DNA from: Cupriavidus taiwanensis
GTDB taxonomy: Bacteria > Pseudomonadota > Gammaproteobacteria > Burkholderiales > Burkholderiaceae
DNA length: 64,000 nucleotides
Direction: 5' to 3'
Assembly: GCF_900250115.1 (NCBI RefSeq)
Contig: NZ_LT984803.1
Span: 1,054,001-1,118,000 of the forward strand
Every line of letters starts with the position of its first letter. The first letter of the stretch is position 1. The notes under the pieces are model-generated. The model did not search any database. It was given only the letters and a program-made list of their open reading frames with translations, and had not been told where the DNA came from. This document shows positions 23,975-33,304 of this stretch, piece after piece. The position numbers and the translations under genes were made by a program.

Positions 23975-25924
23975 ATGACCAGGCACACGCAGCATCCCCT
24001 GCCACCCCACGACGCACCGGCCGCGCCGGGACGGCGGCGCTTTATCAATACCGCGGCGCTCGCCGGCCTTGCCGGCGTGGCGGCCTGCACCGACAACGGC
24101 GGCGCGCCGGCCGCGCCGGTCGTGCCCACGCCCGCCAGCGACGCCGGGGCCCAGGCCGGCCGTGCCGGCAACGCCGCCACCACGGTGCACCTGAAGCCGG
24201 GCGAGCTGGATACCTACTACGGGCTGTGGAGCGGCGGCCATGCCGGCGACATGCGCGTGCTGGGCCTGCCCTCCGGCCGCGAGTTGCACCGGATTCCGTG
24301 CTTCGTGCCGGATGCGCTGACGGGGTGGGGCATCACCAATGAATCGAAACGCGTGATGGGCACGCGCCCCGACGGCAGCCTGCAATACACCGTCGGCGAC
24401 ACCCATCACGTGCACGCCTCGTACAAGGACGGCAACTACGACGGCCGTTATGCCTGGATCAACGACAAGATCAATGCGCGGCTGGCGCGCATCCGGCTTG
24501 ACTACTTCATCTGCGACAAGATCACCGAGTTGCCCAATGTGCAGGGCTTCCACGGCATCTTCCCGGACAAGCGCGATCCCGTTGACGCCGGTATCAACTA
24601 CACCACGCGCGTGTTCTGCGGCGCCGAGTTCGGCGTGCCGCTGCCCAACACGCCGACCGAGGACGGCAGCAAGTACCGCTCGCTGTTCACCTGCGTCGAC
24701 GCCGAGACCATGGCGGTGCGCTGGCAGGTGCTGATCGATGGCAACTGCGACCTGGTCGCGACCTCGTATGACGGCAAGCTGGCCGCCACCAACCAGTACA
24801 ACGTGGAGATGGGCGTGCGCTTCGAGGACATGATGTCGGCCGAGCGCGATGCCTGCCTGTTCTTCAACATTGCCCGCATCGAGGCGGCCGTCAAGGCCGG
24901 CAAGTTCAAGACTATTGGCGACTCGAAGGTGCCGGTGGTCGACGGCACGCATGCCGCCAACCAGGACCCGGCCACGGCGCTGACCGCCTATGTCTCGGTG
25001 CCCAAGAACCCCCATGGTGTCAACGCCAGCCCCGACCAGAAGTACTTCATCTGCGCCGGCAAGCTGTCGCCGACCGGCACCGTGATCGAGTTGGCCAGGG
25101 TGCTGGACTGGTTCGACGGCAAGCTGGCCAGGCTGGACGATGCCATCGTCGCCGAGGTCGAGCTGGGCCTGGGGCCGCTGCATACCGCCTTCGACGGCCG
25201 CGGCAACGCCTACACCACGCTGTTCCTGGACAGCCAGGTGGTCAAGTGGAACATCGACGCGGCGATCCGCTTCCACCGGGGCGACAAGAGCGCCAAGTAC
25301 GTGGTCGACCGGCTCGACGTGCAATACCAGCCCGGCCACCTCAATGCCTCGCAATCCGAGACCGTCGCCGCGGACGGCAAGTTGCTCGCGGTGGGCTGCA
25401 AGTTCTCCAAGGACCGTTTCCTGCCGGTGGGTCCTCTGCACGCCGAGAACGAGCAGCTGATCGACATCTCCGGCGACAAGATGGTGCTGCTGGCGGACCA
25501 TCCGGTGCACAGCGAACCGCACGACTTCGTCATCTTCCGTCGCGAGCTGCTGCGGCCGAAGCAGGTCTATGCGCTGGATGACTTCCCGCTGGCGGTGAAG
25601 GATCCGCAGCAGTCGGGCGTATTTCGCAACGGCAAGAAAGTGACGGTGAAGATCACGTCGCAGGCGCCGGTGTTCTCGCTGCGCGAGATCAAGCTGAAGA
25701 AGGGCGACGAGGTCACGCTGATCCTGACCAACCTGGACAAGATCGAGGATCTGACGCACGGCTTTGCCATCCCGAAGTACAACGTCAACTTCATCGTCAA
25801 TCCGCAGGAGACCGCGTCGGTAACCTTCGTCGCCGACAAGCCCGGCGTGTTCTGGTGCTATTGCACCCACTTCTGCCACGCGCTGCATCTCGAGATGCGC
25901 AGCCGCATGATCGTCGAGGCCTGA
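23975..25924 (+). CDS. nosZ: Nitrous-oxide reductase NosZ (clade I, Tat-exported)
   Basis: A 649-residue multicopper enzyme reducing N2O to N2 in the periplasm. The leader has the Tat motif GRRRFINTAALAGLAG at residues 19-34 and then VAAC with Cys38, followed by an Ala/Pro/Ser/Gly-rich stretch to about residue 68. Copper-Z histidines include His89 (SGGHAGD) and His144/His145 (DTHHVH). The C-terminal cupredoxin domain has the CuA site with Cys630, Cys634, His638 and Met641 (CTHFCHALHLEM). Full length, no lesions. The ATG at 23975 is preferred over 23954 because GAGGA lies 6 nt before it. It leads nosRDFYL, and the Tat leader places it in clade I. Confidence 0.97.
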   Translation: MTRHTQHPLPPHDAPAAPGRRRFINTAALAGLAGVAACTDNGGAPAAPVVPTPASDAGAQAGRAGNAATTVHLKPGELDTYYGLWSGGHAGDMRVLGLPSGRELHRIPCFVPDALTGWGITNESKRVMGTRPDGSLQYTVGDTHHVHASYKDGNYDGRYAWINDKINARLARIRLDYFICDKITELPNVQGFHGIFPDKRDPVDAGINYTTRVFCGAEFGVPLPNTPTEDGSKYRSLFTCVDAETMAVRWQVLIDGNCDLVATSYDGKLAATNQYNVEMGVRFEDMMSAERDACLFFNIARIEAAVKAGKFKTIGDSKVPVVDGTHAANQDPATALTAYVSVPKNPHGVNASPDQKYFICAGKLSPTGTVIELARVLDWFDGKLARLDDAIVAEVELGLGPLHTAFDGRGNAYTTLFLDSQVVKWNIDAAIRFHRGDKSAKYVVDRLDVQYQPGHLNASQSETVAADGKLLAVGCKFSKDRFLPVGPLHAENEQLIDISGDKMVLLADHPVHSEPHDFVIFRRELLRPKQVYALDDFPLAVKDPQQSGVFRNGKKVTVKITSQAPVFSLREIKLKKGDEVTLILTNLDKIEDLTHGFAIPKYNVNFIVNPQETASVTFVADKPGVFWCYCTHFCHALHLEMRSRMIVEA

Positions 25925-25991
25925 GACGGCCTGGCGCGGCCTGTTGCGCGCGGCGCCTTGCCGCGGGCAGCGCCGTGCCTGCTGCGTTTCC

Positions 25992-28592
25992 ATGATGCAC
26001 GCAATCTTCAAGGGACTGGTCGCGGCCCTGGCCGCGTGGCTGCTTTGGCTCGGCCTGGCCGCGCCCGCGCATGCGGGCGCTTATGAGGCCGAGCTGCCGC
26101 CGCAACTGGCCACCGCCGCCGACCTGTGCGCACTGGTGCCGTGCGCGCAGGTACTGCCCGGCGCCACGCATTTCTCGCCGCGCATGGGCCAGCCGCCCTA
26201 TGTCGAGGGTTATCGCACCGGCTCCGGCGGCAAGCGCGAACTGCTCGGCTACGTCATGCTGTCCACCGATATCACCGACACGCCGGCGTATTCGGGCAAG
26301 CCGGTGGTAACGCTGATCGGCATGGACACGCAAGGCCGCTATGCCGGGGTCAAGGTGCTGAAGCATTCCGAGCCGATCCTGCTGCTGGGCATCCCGGAAT
26401 CGGCGCTGCTGGATTTCAACCGGCAGTACGTCGGCAAGTCGGTCGCCGACAAGATCGAAGTGGGGCAGTCGCGTCCCGACGAAGGCGTGGTCGGGGTCGA
26501 TGCGATATCGGGCGCCACGGTGACGGTGATCGCGCAGAACCAGGTGCTGGCCACGGCGGGTGCGGCGCTGGCGCGGCAGGTCGGCATCCTGGCGCCAACG
26601 CAACGCGCGCCGGCGCGGTTCGTTGAAAGCGGCACGCACTACAGCTGGCCGCAGCTGGTGGCGATGGGCGCGGTGCAGCGCCTGCTGGTGCAGCCCGCGC
26701 AGGTCGGCCTGCCGGGCGGCGGCGGGCCATTCATCGAGCTGTGGTTCGGCGACCTCAACCATCCCGATATCGCGCGCAGCGTGCTCGGCGATGCCGGCTG
26801 GCAGGGGCTGCGCGCGCAGCTGCGCCCGGGCGAACACGCCATCTTCGTGATCCGCAGCGCCGGCACGGAGTCGTTCAAGGGCTCGGGTTTCGTGCGTGGC
26901 GGCATCTATGACCGGGTGCAGGTACGCCAGGACGCCGACGCCTTCACCTTCCGCGACCTCGATTACCTGAACCTCTATGGCGTGGCCGCACCGGGGGCGC
27001 CTGTGCCGACCGAGTCGGGGATCTTCGTGATCCGCTCGCCGGCCTTTTCCGCGGCGTATCCGTGGAAGCTGTCGTTCCTCGGCAACCGGGTCGATCGCGC
27101 CACCGGCACGCGCAGCTTTGCCAGCTTCGACGCGCCGTACTGGCTGCCGGCGGCGCTGCTGCAGGGTGGCCGCCCCCATGTCGACGTGCCCGAAGCACCG
27201 TGGCGCAAGGTGTGGCGCCGGCAGGCCGGCACCATCGCGCTGTTCGTGGCGCTGCTGGGCGCGGTCACGCTGGTCTATGCGCTGCGCGAGCGCCTGACGC
27301 GGCGTGCCACCCACAAGAACAAGTGGCCGGTGAATGCGTTCAAGTACACGGCATGGGCCATCAGCATCGTCTTCGTGGGCTTCGGCGCGATGGCGCAGCC
27401 TTCGGTCACGCAGGTGCTGACGTGGTTCCATGCGCTGCTGCTGCGCTGGGACTGGGCCTTGTTCCTGAGCGATCCGTTTATCTTCTGCTTCTGGATCTTC
27501 ATCATCGTCACGGTGCTGCTGTTCGGGCGCGGGCTGTTCTGCGGCTGGCTGTGCCCGTTCGGCTCGCTGTCCGAGGCGATCTACAAGCTCGGCGGTTTCG
27601 TCGGGCTGAAGCGCTGGCAGCGGCAGTTGCCGCGGCGCTGGCATGACCGGCTCAAGTGGGTCAAGTACGGCGTCTTCTTCGCGCTGCTGGCGGTATCGGT
27701 GTTCTCGATGGGGCTGGCCGAGCGGCTGGCGGAGATCGAGCCGTTCAAGACCACCTTCCTGGTCGGCATCGCGAACCGCGCGTGGCCGTACGGGCTGTTC
27801 GCGTGCGCGCTGCTGGGTCTGTCGCTGTTCATCGAGCGGCCTTACTGCAAGTACCTGTGCCCGCTCGGTGCTGCGCTGGCCATGCCGAGCACGTTCCGCT
27901 GGTTCGGCCTGCGGCGCAAGCCTGACTGCAACCGCTGCAAGGCGTGCGCGGCGGGCTGCGGCGCGCAGGCGATCGATGCCGATGGCCGCATCGACCAGCG
28001 CGAGTGCCTGCACTGCCTCGACTGCATGGTGCTCTACACCGATACCCACGGCTGCCCGCCGCTCGCGCGCGAGCGCAAGCGGCGCGAGCGCGACGGGCTG
28101 CCGCTGACGCCGGTCGGGCGCGACGGGTATTTCATCCCGCTGGTGCCGGTGCCGGCCGCCGCGGCACAACCGACGGGTCCCGATCCGCGCATGCCGACCG
28201 ATCCCCTGTTGCCGCCCCACGCCGCCACCATGGGTGCCGCGCGCTGGTTCGCCGAATTGTGGGACCACCTGTGGCCATGGAGCGGGCAAGGCTGGCGCTC
28301 CGCCGCCGCGTTGCAGCTGGCGGTGGCGCTGGCGACCACCGTGGCGTGGGCGCTGGCGGCCAGCGGACAACTGCGTGCCGGCGCGGTGATTGGCTGGTGG
28401 CTGGGCTGGAGCCTGTACGAGGTGCTGATCCGCCTGTCGGCAAAGCGCTACGTCAAGGATGGCCCATGGTGGCGCAGCCGCCATCGTCGCGCCACCGTGA
28501 TGGACATGCTCAGCTATGTCGGCTTCAAGAACCTGCTGGTGGGTGCCATGATGTTCCTGGCGCTGAAGGCGATGGGGGTGCTGGCCGCATGA
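25992..28592 (+). CDS. nosR: NosR, flavo-iron-sulfur membrane regulator/electron donor for NosZ
   Basis: An 866-residue polytopic protein. The signal peptide (to AHAGA) is followed by a periplasmic FMN-binding domain with the flavinylation motif DAISGATVT, FMN acceptor Thr176. A central transmembrane region begins around residue 415. NapH-like motifs CGWLCPFGSLSE and CKYLCPLGAAL follow, then a cytoplasmic ferredoxin-like pair of clusters (CNRCKACAAGC and CLHCLDC). NosR supports NosZ maturation and electron supply and is needed for nosZ expression in pseudomonads. Start 25992 (or the adjacent ATG at 25995) gives a normal signal peptide, though the ribosome-binding site is weak. It lies 67 nt after nosZ and overlaps nosD as ATGA. 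Confidence 0.95.
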   Translation: MMHAIFKGLVAALAAWLLWLGLAAPAHAGAYEAELPPQLATAADLCALVPCAQVLPGATHFSPRMGQPPYVEGYRTGSGGKRELLGYVMLSTDITDTPAYSGKPVVTLIGMDTQGRYAGVKVLKHSEPILLLGIPESALLDFNRQYVGKSVADKIEVGQSRPDEGVVGVDAISGATVTVIAQNQVLATAGAALARQVGILAPTQRAPARFVESGTHYSWPQLVAMGAVQRLLVQPAQVGLPGGGGPFIELWFGDLNHPDIARSVLGDAGWQGLRAQLRPGEHAIFVIRSAGTESFKGSGFVRGGIYDRVQVRQDADAFTFRDLDYLNLYGVAAPGAPVPTESGIFVIRSPAFSAAYPWKLSFLGNRVDRATGTRSFASFDAPYWLPAALLQGGRPHVDVPEAPWRKVWRRQAGTIALFVALLGAVTLVYALRERLTRRATHKNKWPVNAFKYTAWAISIVFVGFGAMAQPSVTQVLTWFHALLLRWDWALFLSDPFIFCFWIFIIVTVLLFGRGLFCGWLCPFGSLSEAIYKLGGFVGLKRWQRQLPRRWHDRLKWVKYGVFFALLAVSVFSMGLAERLAEIEPFKTTFLVGIANRAWPYGLFACALLGLSLFIERPYCKYLCPLGAALAMPSTFRWFGLRRKPDCNRCKACAAGCGAQAIDADGRIDQRECLHCLDCMVLYTDTHGCPPLARERKRRERDGLPLTPVGRDGYFIPLVPVPAAAAQPTGPDPRMPTDPLLPPHAATMGAARWFAELWDHLWPWSGQGWRSAAALQLAVALATTVAWALAASGQLRAGAVIGWWLGWSLYEVLIRLSAKRYVKDGPWWRSRHRRATVMDMLSYVGFKNLLVGAMMFLALKAMGVLAA

Positions 28593-29875
28593 AGCTGCTG
28601 TCCGGTATCCCGTTGCTATGGCTGGTCTGCGGCATGACCGGCGCGCCGGCGGCGACCTGGCGGGTGCAGCCCGGCCAGTCGCTGCAGGCGGCGCTCGATG
28701 CCGCAGGCGCGGGCGACACCATCGAGATCGCGCGCGGCCACTACACCGGCAACTTCACCGTCGCCAAGCCACTGGTGCTGCGCGGCATCGCGCGGCCGAC
28801 GCTCAGCGGCGCGCTGCGCGGCGATACGCTGCGCATCGCCGCGCCCGGCGTGGTGGTCGAGGGGCTGATCGTACGCGACTCGGGCGACAGCCTGAAGGAC
28901 CAGAACGCCGGCATCTATATCGAGCCCGGCGCGCACCGCGCCGTGGTGCGGCACTGCGAGCTGACCTACAACCTGTTCGGCCTGTGGATCGAAAAGGCCG
29001 ACGAGGTCCGGGTCGAGGCCAACACCATCACCGGCAAGCGCGACTACAACTCGGCGCAGCGCGGCAACGGCGTGCAGCTCTACAACACGCGCGGCGCGCG
29101 CATCCTCGACAACCACATCAGCTTCGTGCGCGACGCGCTCTACGTCGACGTCTCGCACCATGCCGTGTTTCGCGGCAACCGGCTGCACCATAGCCGCTAT
29201 GGCACCCATTACATGAACTCGTACCACAACCTGTGGGAAAACAACGACAGCTACCGCAACCGCGGCGGGCTGGCGCTGATGGAAGTGCGCGACCAGGTGG
29301 TGCGCAACAACCGCACCTGGGCCAATGCCGACCACGGCATCATGCTGCGCACGCTGCAGGACTCGGAGGTCGAGGGCAACGTGGTGGCGCACAACCAGCG
29401 CGGCTTTTTTATCTACGACGTCGAGTATGCGCAGCTGCGCGGCAACCTGGTGCTCGGCAATGCGATCGGCGTGCACCTGTCGGCGGGATCGACGCGCAAC
29501 CTGGTGCAGGGCAACGACTTCATCGGCAACCGCGAGCCGGTGCGCTATGTCGGCGCGCGCGACGAGGCCTGGGGCGGACGCAACCCGCCCGAGCGCGGAC
29601 AGGGCAACTACTGGAGCAACTACCTGGGCTGGGACCGCGATGCCGATGGCGTGGGCGATATCCCGTACCGGGCCAATGATGTGGTCGACCGGCTCAGCTG
29701 GCGCTATCCGGGCGTGGCGCTGCTGCTGGGCAGTCCGGCGCTGCAGGCGCTGCGGCTGGCCGGGCGCCAGTTTCCCGTGATCCGGGCGCCGGGAGTGGTC
29801 GATCCATATCCGCGCATGCGTCCGGCCCGCGCCAACTGGAGGCAATGGCATGAGCCGGCCGACGCCAGCCATTGA
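28589..29875 (+). CDS. nosD: NosD, periplasmic copper-site assembly protein
   Basis: A 428-residue protein. The signal peptide ends near TGAPAA. The rest is a right-handed beta-helix of CASH/PbH1 repeats (for example GIYIEPGAHRAVVRHCEL, NGVQLYNTRGARILDNHI, GVHLSAGSTRNLVQGNDF) up to about residue 350. NosD works with the NosFY ABC transporter to assemble the CuZ cluster of NosZ. Its ATG overlaps the nosR stop (ATGA), and its end overlaps the nosF start by 26 nt, so the operon is tightly coupled. Confidence 0.95.
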   Translation: MKLLSGIPLLWLVCGMTGAPAATWRVQPGQSLQAALDAAGAGDTIEIARGHYTGNFTVAKPLVLRGIARPTLSGALRGDTLRIAAPGVVVEGLIVRDSGDSLKDQNAGIYIEPGAHRAVVRHCELTYNLFGLWIEKADEVRVEANTITGKRDYNSAQRGNGVQLYNTRGARILDNHISFVRDALYVDVSHHAVFRGNRLHHSRYGTHYMNSYHNLWENNDSYRNRGGLALMEVRDQVVRNNRTWANADHGIMLRTLQDSEVEGNVVAHNQRGFFIYDVEYAQLRGNLVLGNAIGVHLSAGSTRNLVQGNDFIGNREPVRYVGARDEAWGGRNPPERGQGNYWSNYLGWDRDADGVGDIPYRANDVVDRLSWRYPGVALLLGSPALQALRLAGRQFPVIRAPGVVDPYPRMRPARANWRQWHEPADASH

Positions 29876-30791
29876 TCCCGCCATGGACGCGATCGTGCTG
29901 TCCAACGTCAGCAAGCACTTCGGCGCGCTGCGCGCGGTCGACGATGTCAGCCTGAGCGTGGGGCAGGGCGAGCTGCTCGGGCTGATCGGCCATAACGGGG
30001 CGGGCAAGAGTACGCTGTTCCGGATGATGCTGGGCCTGTTGCCGCCGACGCATGGCAGCTTGCGCGTGGCCGGGGCCGAGGTCGGCAGCCGCGCGTTTCG
30101 CGCGGCACGCCGTGGCATCGGCTACCTGCCTGAACATCTGGTTCTCCATGACAACCTGAGCGGCCTGGAGACGCTGCGCTTCTTCGCGCGGCTGAAGGGC
30201 GTGAAGGCCGAAGCGTGCGCGCCGATGCTCGGCCAGGTCGGCCTGTCCTGTGCCGCCGCGCGTCCGGTACGCGAATATTCGAAAGGCATGCGCCAGCGGC
30301 TCGGCTTTGCGCAGGCGCTGCTGGGGGCGCCGCGCGTGCTGTTCCTCGACGAGCCGACCAACGGCCTGGACCCCGCCGCGATCCGCGACTTCTACGCCAT
30401 GCTGAACGCGCTGCGCGAGCGCGGCGTCACCATCGTCATCACCTCGCACATCCTGGCCGAGCTGCAGCAGCGCATCGACCGCTTTGCCATCCTCTGCGCG
30501 GGCCGGCTGCGGGCCGCCGGCAGCCTCGAGGCGCTGCGCGCCCGGGCCGGCCTGCCGCTGACGCTGGTGCTGCGGGTCGAGTCCGGCGCGCGCGACGAGG
30601 CCTTGCGCCGGCTGCGCGCGCTGCCCGCGCTGGAGCTCGACGGCGCGCCGCCCGGCGCGCTGACGGTGCGTTGTGCGCCCGCCGCCAAGATGGCGGTGCT
30701 GGCTGCGCTGCAGCCGCTCGCCGGCCGGCTGCTGGACCTGCAGATCCGCGAGCCGTCGCTCGAGGACCTGTTTCTCGGGATGGGGGCATGA
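29850..30791 (+). CDS. nosF: NosF, ABC transporter ATPase
   Basis: A 313-residue ABC ATPase. Walker A is GHNGAGKST, the signature is EYSKGMRQRLGFAQ (the Cu-transport variant of LSGGQ), and Walker B is VLFLDEPTNGLDP followed by the switch His in ITSHILAEL. The ATG at 29850 has a perfect GGAGG 7 nt upstream and overlaps the nosD end; ATG at 29883 is a weaker alternative. With NosY it forms the transporter that drives NosD-dependent CuZ assembly, probably by moving a sulfur species. Confidence 0.95.
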   Translation: MSRPTPAIDPAMDAIVLSNVSKHFGALRAVDDVSLSVGQGELLGLIGHNGAGKSTLFRMMLGLLPPTHGSLRVAGAEVGSRAFRAARRGIGYLPEHLVLHDNLSGLETLRFFARLKGVKAEACAPMLGQVGLSCAAARPVREYSKGMRQRLGFAQALLGAPRVLFLDEPTNGLDPAAIRDFYAMLNALRERGVTIVITSHILAELQQRIDRFAILCAGRLRAAGSLEALRARAGLPLTLVLRVESGARDEALRRLRALPALELDGAPPGALTVRCAPAAKMAVLAALQPLAGRLLDLQIREPSLEDLFLGMGA

Positions 30792-31630
30792 GCATGGGCG
30801 AGTGGTTCGACACGCGGCAGGTGGCTGCGCTGGCTGGCCGGGAATTCCGCGAGCGCATGCGCAACCGCTGGGTGCTGGCGGTGGCCGCGGTGTTTACGGC
30901 GCTGTCGCTGGCGATCGGCTACTTCGGCGGCGCCGAGCAGGGCGTGCTGGGTCCGCGCTCGCTGGAGTTCGTCATCACCAGCCTGGCCAGCCTGGTGATC
31001 TACCTGGTGCCGATGATCGCGCTGCTGCTGGGCTTCGACGCCGTGGTGGGCGAGCGCGAGCGCGGTTCGCTGGATCTGCTGCTGTCGCTGCCGCTGACGC
31101 GCGGCGAGCTGCTGCTGGGCAAGTACCTCGGCCTGGCCGCCGCGCTGGTGCTGGCCACCGCCGGCGGCTTTGCGCTGATGGCGCTGCTGCTGGCGCGCCA
31201 GTTCGGCTGGGCGGGGCTGTATCACTACCTCGGCTTCGTCGCCAGCGCGGTGCTGCTCGGGCTGGCGTTCCTGAGCCTGGCGCTGTGGCTGTCGGTGCTG
31301 AGCCGCGACCGCGCGCAGGCGTCGGGGCTAGCGATCGGGCTGTGGTTCTTCTTCGTGCTGGTGTTCGACCTGCTGCTGCTCGGCATGCTGGTCGCCGGCA
31401 GCGGCGCGGGCGCGCAGCACGCCGCCACCGACTGGATCGCGTGGCTGCTGTTGCTCAACCCCGCCGACCTGTTCCGCATCGTCAATGCCTTTTCATTGGA
31501 CCAGCTGCGCAGCGCCGGAGGCGTTGCCAGCATCGTGCCGCCCGCGCTGGCCAGCCCGTGGCCGACCGGCGCGGCGCTACTGGCGTGGATCGCCGTGCCG
31601 CTGGGACTTGCCGCCAGGAGTTTCCGCTGA
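30788..31630 (+). CDS. nosY: NosY, ABC transporter permease
   Basis: A 280-residue membrane protein with about six transmembrane helices: residues about 28-45, 62-90, 110-140, 148-172, 180-205 and near the C-terminus. The conserved cytoplasmic segment DAVVGERERGSLDLLLSLPLTRGELLLGK is broken by the elbow helix. It is the NosF partner; its ATG overlaps the nosF stop (ATGA), and its stop abuts the nosL start (TGATG). Confidence 0.94.
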   Translation: MSMGEWFDTRQVAALAGREFRERMRNRWVLAVAAVFTALSLAIGYFGGAEQGVLGPRSLEFVITSLASLVIYLVPMIALLLGFDAVVGERERGSLDLLLSLPLTRGELLLGKYLGLAAALVLATAGGFALMALLLARQFGWAGLYHYLGFVASAVLLGLAFLSLALWLSVLSRDRAQASGLAIGLWFFFVLVFDLLLLGMLVAGSGAGAQHAATDWIAWLLLLNPADLFRIVNAFSLDQLRSAGGVASIVPPALASPWPTGAALLAWIAVPLGLAARSFR

Positions 31631-32175
31631 TGTGTACCCCACCGTGTACCCCGTTCTCATGGCCTCGCCGCCACCTGTTGCTGACCCTTGCCGGCAGCGC
31701 CGTGCTGATCGCCGGCTGCGGCCGCAAGCCGGAAGCCCCGGCACAGCCGCAAGCGTTCGACGCCACCACCGCCTGCGCGCTGGACGGCATGCTGCTGGCC
31801 GATTACGGCGGGCCCAAGGCACAGGTGTTCTATGCCGGCGAGGCGCAGCCGCACTGGTTCTGCGATACGGTCGAGATGTTCCACGCGCTGCTGCGGCCGG
31901 AACAGCTGCGGCCGGTGCGCGCGGTGTTCGTGCAGGACATGGCCCGCGCCGACTGGGAGCGGCCGCGCGGCCACTGGCTCGACGCCACCACCGGGATCTA
32001 CGTCGCCGGCAGCCGGCGCCACGGCGCGATGGGGCCGACGCTGGCGAGCTTCAGGACGGAACGCGACGCGGCCGCCTTTGCCGCGCGCCATGGCGGGAAA
32101 CTGCTGCGCTACGCCGAGGTGACGCCGGAACTGGCCGACCTCAGCGGCGGCGCCATGCATGACAGCCGGATGTAG
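31630..32175 (+). CDS. nosL: NosL, outer-membrane-type copper chaperone lipoprotein
   Basis: A 181-residue lipoprotein. The signal (WPRRHLLLTLAGSAVLIAGC) gives lipid-modified Cys30. The body has the NosL pattern ACALDGMLLADYGGPKAQVFY, then HWFCDTVEMFHALL, and ends with a Met/His-bearing tail (GGAMHDSRM). NosL binds Cu(I) and delivers it to NosZ. Its start shares one base with the nosY stop. It ends the nos operon; a perfect 8-bp hairpin (32178-32198) follows. Confidence 0.93.
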   Translation: MCTPPCTPFSWPRRHLLLTLAGSAVLIAGCGRKPEAPAQPQAFDATTACALDGMLLADYGGPKAQVFYAGEAQPHWFCDTVEMFHALLRPEQLRPVRAVFVQDMARADWERPRGHWLDATTGIYVAGSRRHGAMGPTLASFRTERDAAAFAARHGGKLLRYAEVTPELADLSGGAMHDSRM

Positions 32176-32177
32176 CA

Positions 32178-32198
32178 CGGCGGGCTGAGTGCCCGCCG
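32178..32198. terminator. Hairpin between nosL and aroG
   Basis: CGGCGGGC-TGAGT-GCCCGCCG, perfect 8-bp stem, 3 nt after the nosL stop, between convergent genes. There is no T-tract on either side, so it may be a weak or Rho-assisted terminator for both. Confidence 0.5.
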
Positions 32199-32224
32199 CG
32201 GTTGCTTCAGTTGTTGCTTGCGCT

Positions 32225-33304
32225 TCAGTTGCCGCTGCCCGACACCAGCCGGCGCTGGCGCACCGACTCGGCCAGGCCCTCGAGCACCTTGACCGAGTCG
32301 TCCCAGCCGATGCAGGCATCGGTCACCGACTGGCCATAGGTCAGTTGGTCGACCGGCTGGCCCTGGACGTGGTCCTGGCGGCCGGCCACCAGGTGCGATT
32401 CGACCATCACGCCGATGATGCGCTGGTCGCCGGCGGCAATCTGGCGGCCGATCTCGGCGCACACCGGGATCTGGTTCTCATGCTTCTTGCTGCTGTTGGC
32501 ATGCGAGGCATCGATCATCAGGCGCGAGGCCAGGCCGGCCTTGGCGATCGCATCGCACGCTTCCTGCACGCTGGCGGCGTCGTAGTTGGGCGCCTTGCCG
32601 CCGCGCAGGATCACGTGGCAGTCCTCGTTGCCCGAGGTCGACACGATTGCCGAATGCCCGCCCTTGGTCACCGACAGGAAATGGTGCGGCTGCGACGCGG
32701 CCTTGATCGCGTCGACCGCGATCTTGACGTTGCCATCGGTGCCGTTCTTGAAGCCGACCGGGCACGACAGTCCGGATGCCAGCTCGCGGTGCACCTGCGA
32801 CTCGGTGGTGCGCGCGCCGATCGCGCCCCAGCTGACCAGGTCGGCGATGTACTGCGGGCTGATCATGTCGAGGTACTCGGTGCCAGTGGGCACGCCCATC
32901 TCGCTGATGGTCAGCAGCAGCTCGCGCGCGGTGCGCAGGCCGTCGTTGATCTTGAAGCTGCCGTCCATGTGCGGATCGTTGATCAGCCCCTTCCAGCCCA
33001 CCGTGGTGCGCGGCTTCTCGAAATACACCCGCATCACCACCTCGAGCTCGCCCGCGAAGCGCTCGCGCTGCACCTTGAGCAGCTTGGCGTATTCGAGCGC
33101 GGCGCGGGTATCGTGGATCGAGCACGGGCCGATGATGACGATCAGCCGGTCATCCATGCCGTGCAGGATGCGGTGCATGGCCTGGCGCGCGCCGTAGATC
33201 ACGTCCGAAGCCTGTTCGGAGCAGCCGAACTCGCGGATCAGGTGCGCGGGCGGCAGCAGCTCCTTGAGTTCGCGGATGCGCAGGTCGTCGGTGTTCTTCA
33301 GCAT
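32225..33304 (-). CDS. aroG: 3-deoxy-7-phosphoheptulonate synthase, class I
   Basis: A 359-residue DAHP synthase joining phosphoenolpyruvate and erythrose 4-phosphate, the first shikimate-pathway step. Family motifs are VIIGPCSIHD, RVYFEKPRTTVGWKGLINDPHMDGS (broken at the loop), GARTTESQVHRELASGLSCPVGFKNGTDG (broken) and IDASHANSSKKHENQ. The length matches E. coli AroG/F/H. The feedback specificity (Phe, Tyr or Trp) cannot be read with confidence. The ATG at 33304 matches the family start (MLKNTDDLRI). A strong terminator hairpin stands 55 nt upstream on the same strand, within a small Phe/Tyr-containing ORF, suggesting attenuation. Confidence 0.95.
   Translation of the reverse strand: MLKNTDDLRIRELKELLPPAHLIREFGCSEQASDVIYGARQAMHRILHGMDDRLIVIIGPCSIHDTRAALEYAKLLKVQRERFAGELEVVMRVYFEKPRTTVGWKGLINDPHMDGSFKINDGLRTARELLLTISEMGVPTGTEYLDMISPQYIADLVSWGAIGARTTESQVHRELASGLSCPVGFKNGTDGNVKIAVDAIKAASQPHHFLSVTKGGHSAIVSTSGNEDCHVILRGGKAPNYDAASVQEACDAIAKAGLASRLMIDASHANSSKKHENQIPVCAEIGRQIAAGDQRIIGVMVESHLVAGRQDHVQGQPVDQLTYGQSVTDACIGWDDSVKVLEGLAESVRQRRLVSGSGN

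Noticed and set aside
23852..28484. Two very long minus-strand frames across nosZ and nosR
   Set aside because: Antisense shadows of clear nos genes; low-complexity His/Arg/Gln composition.
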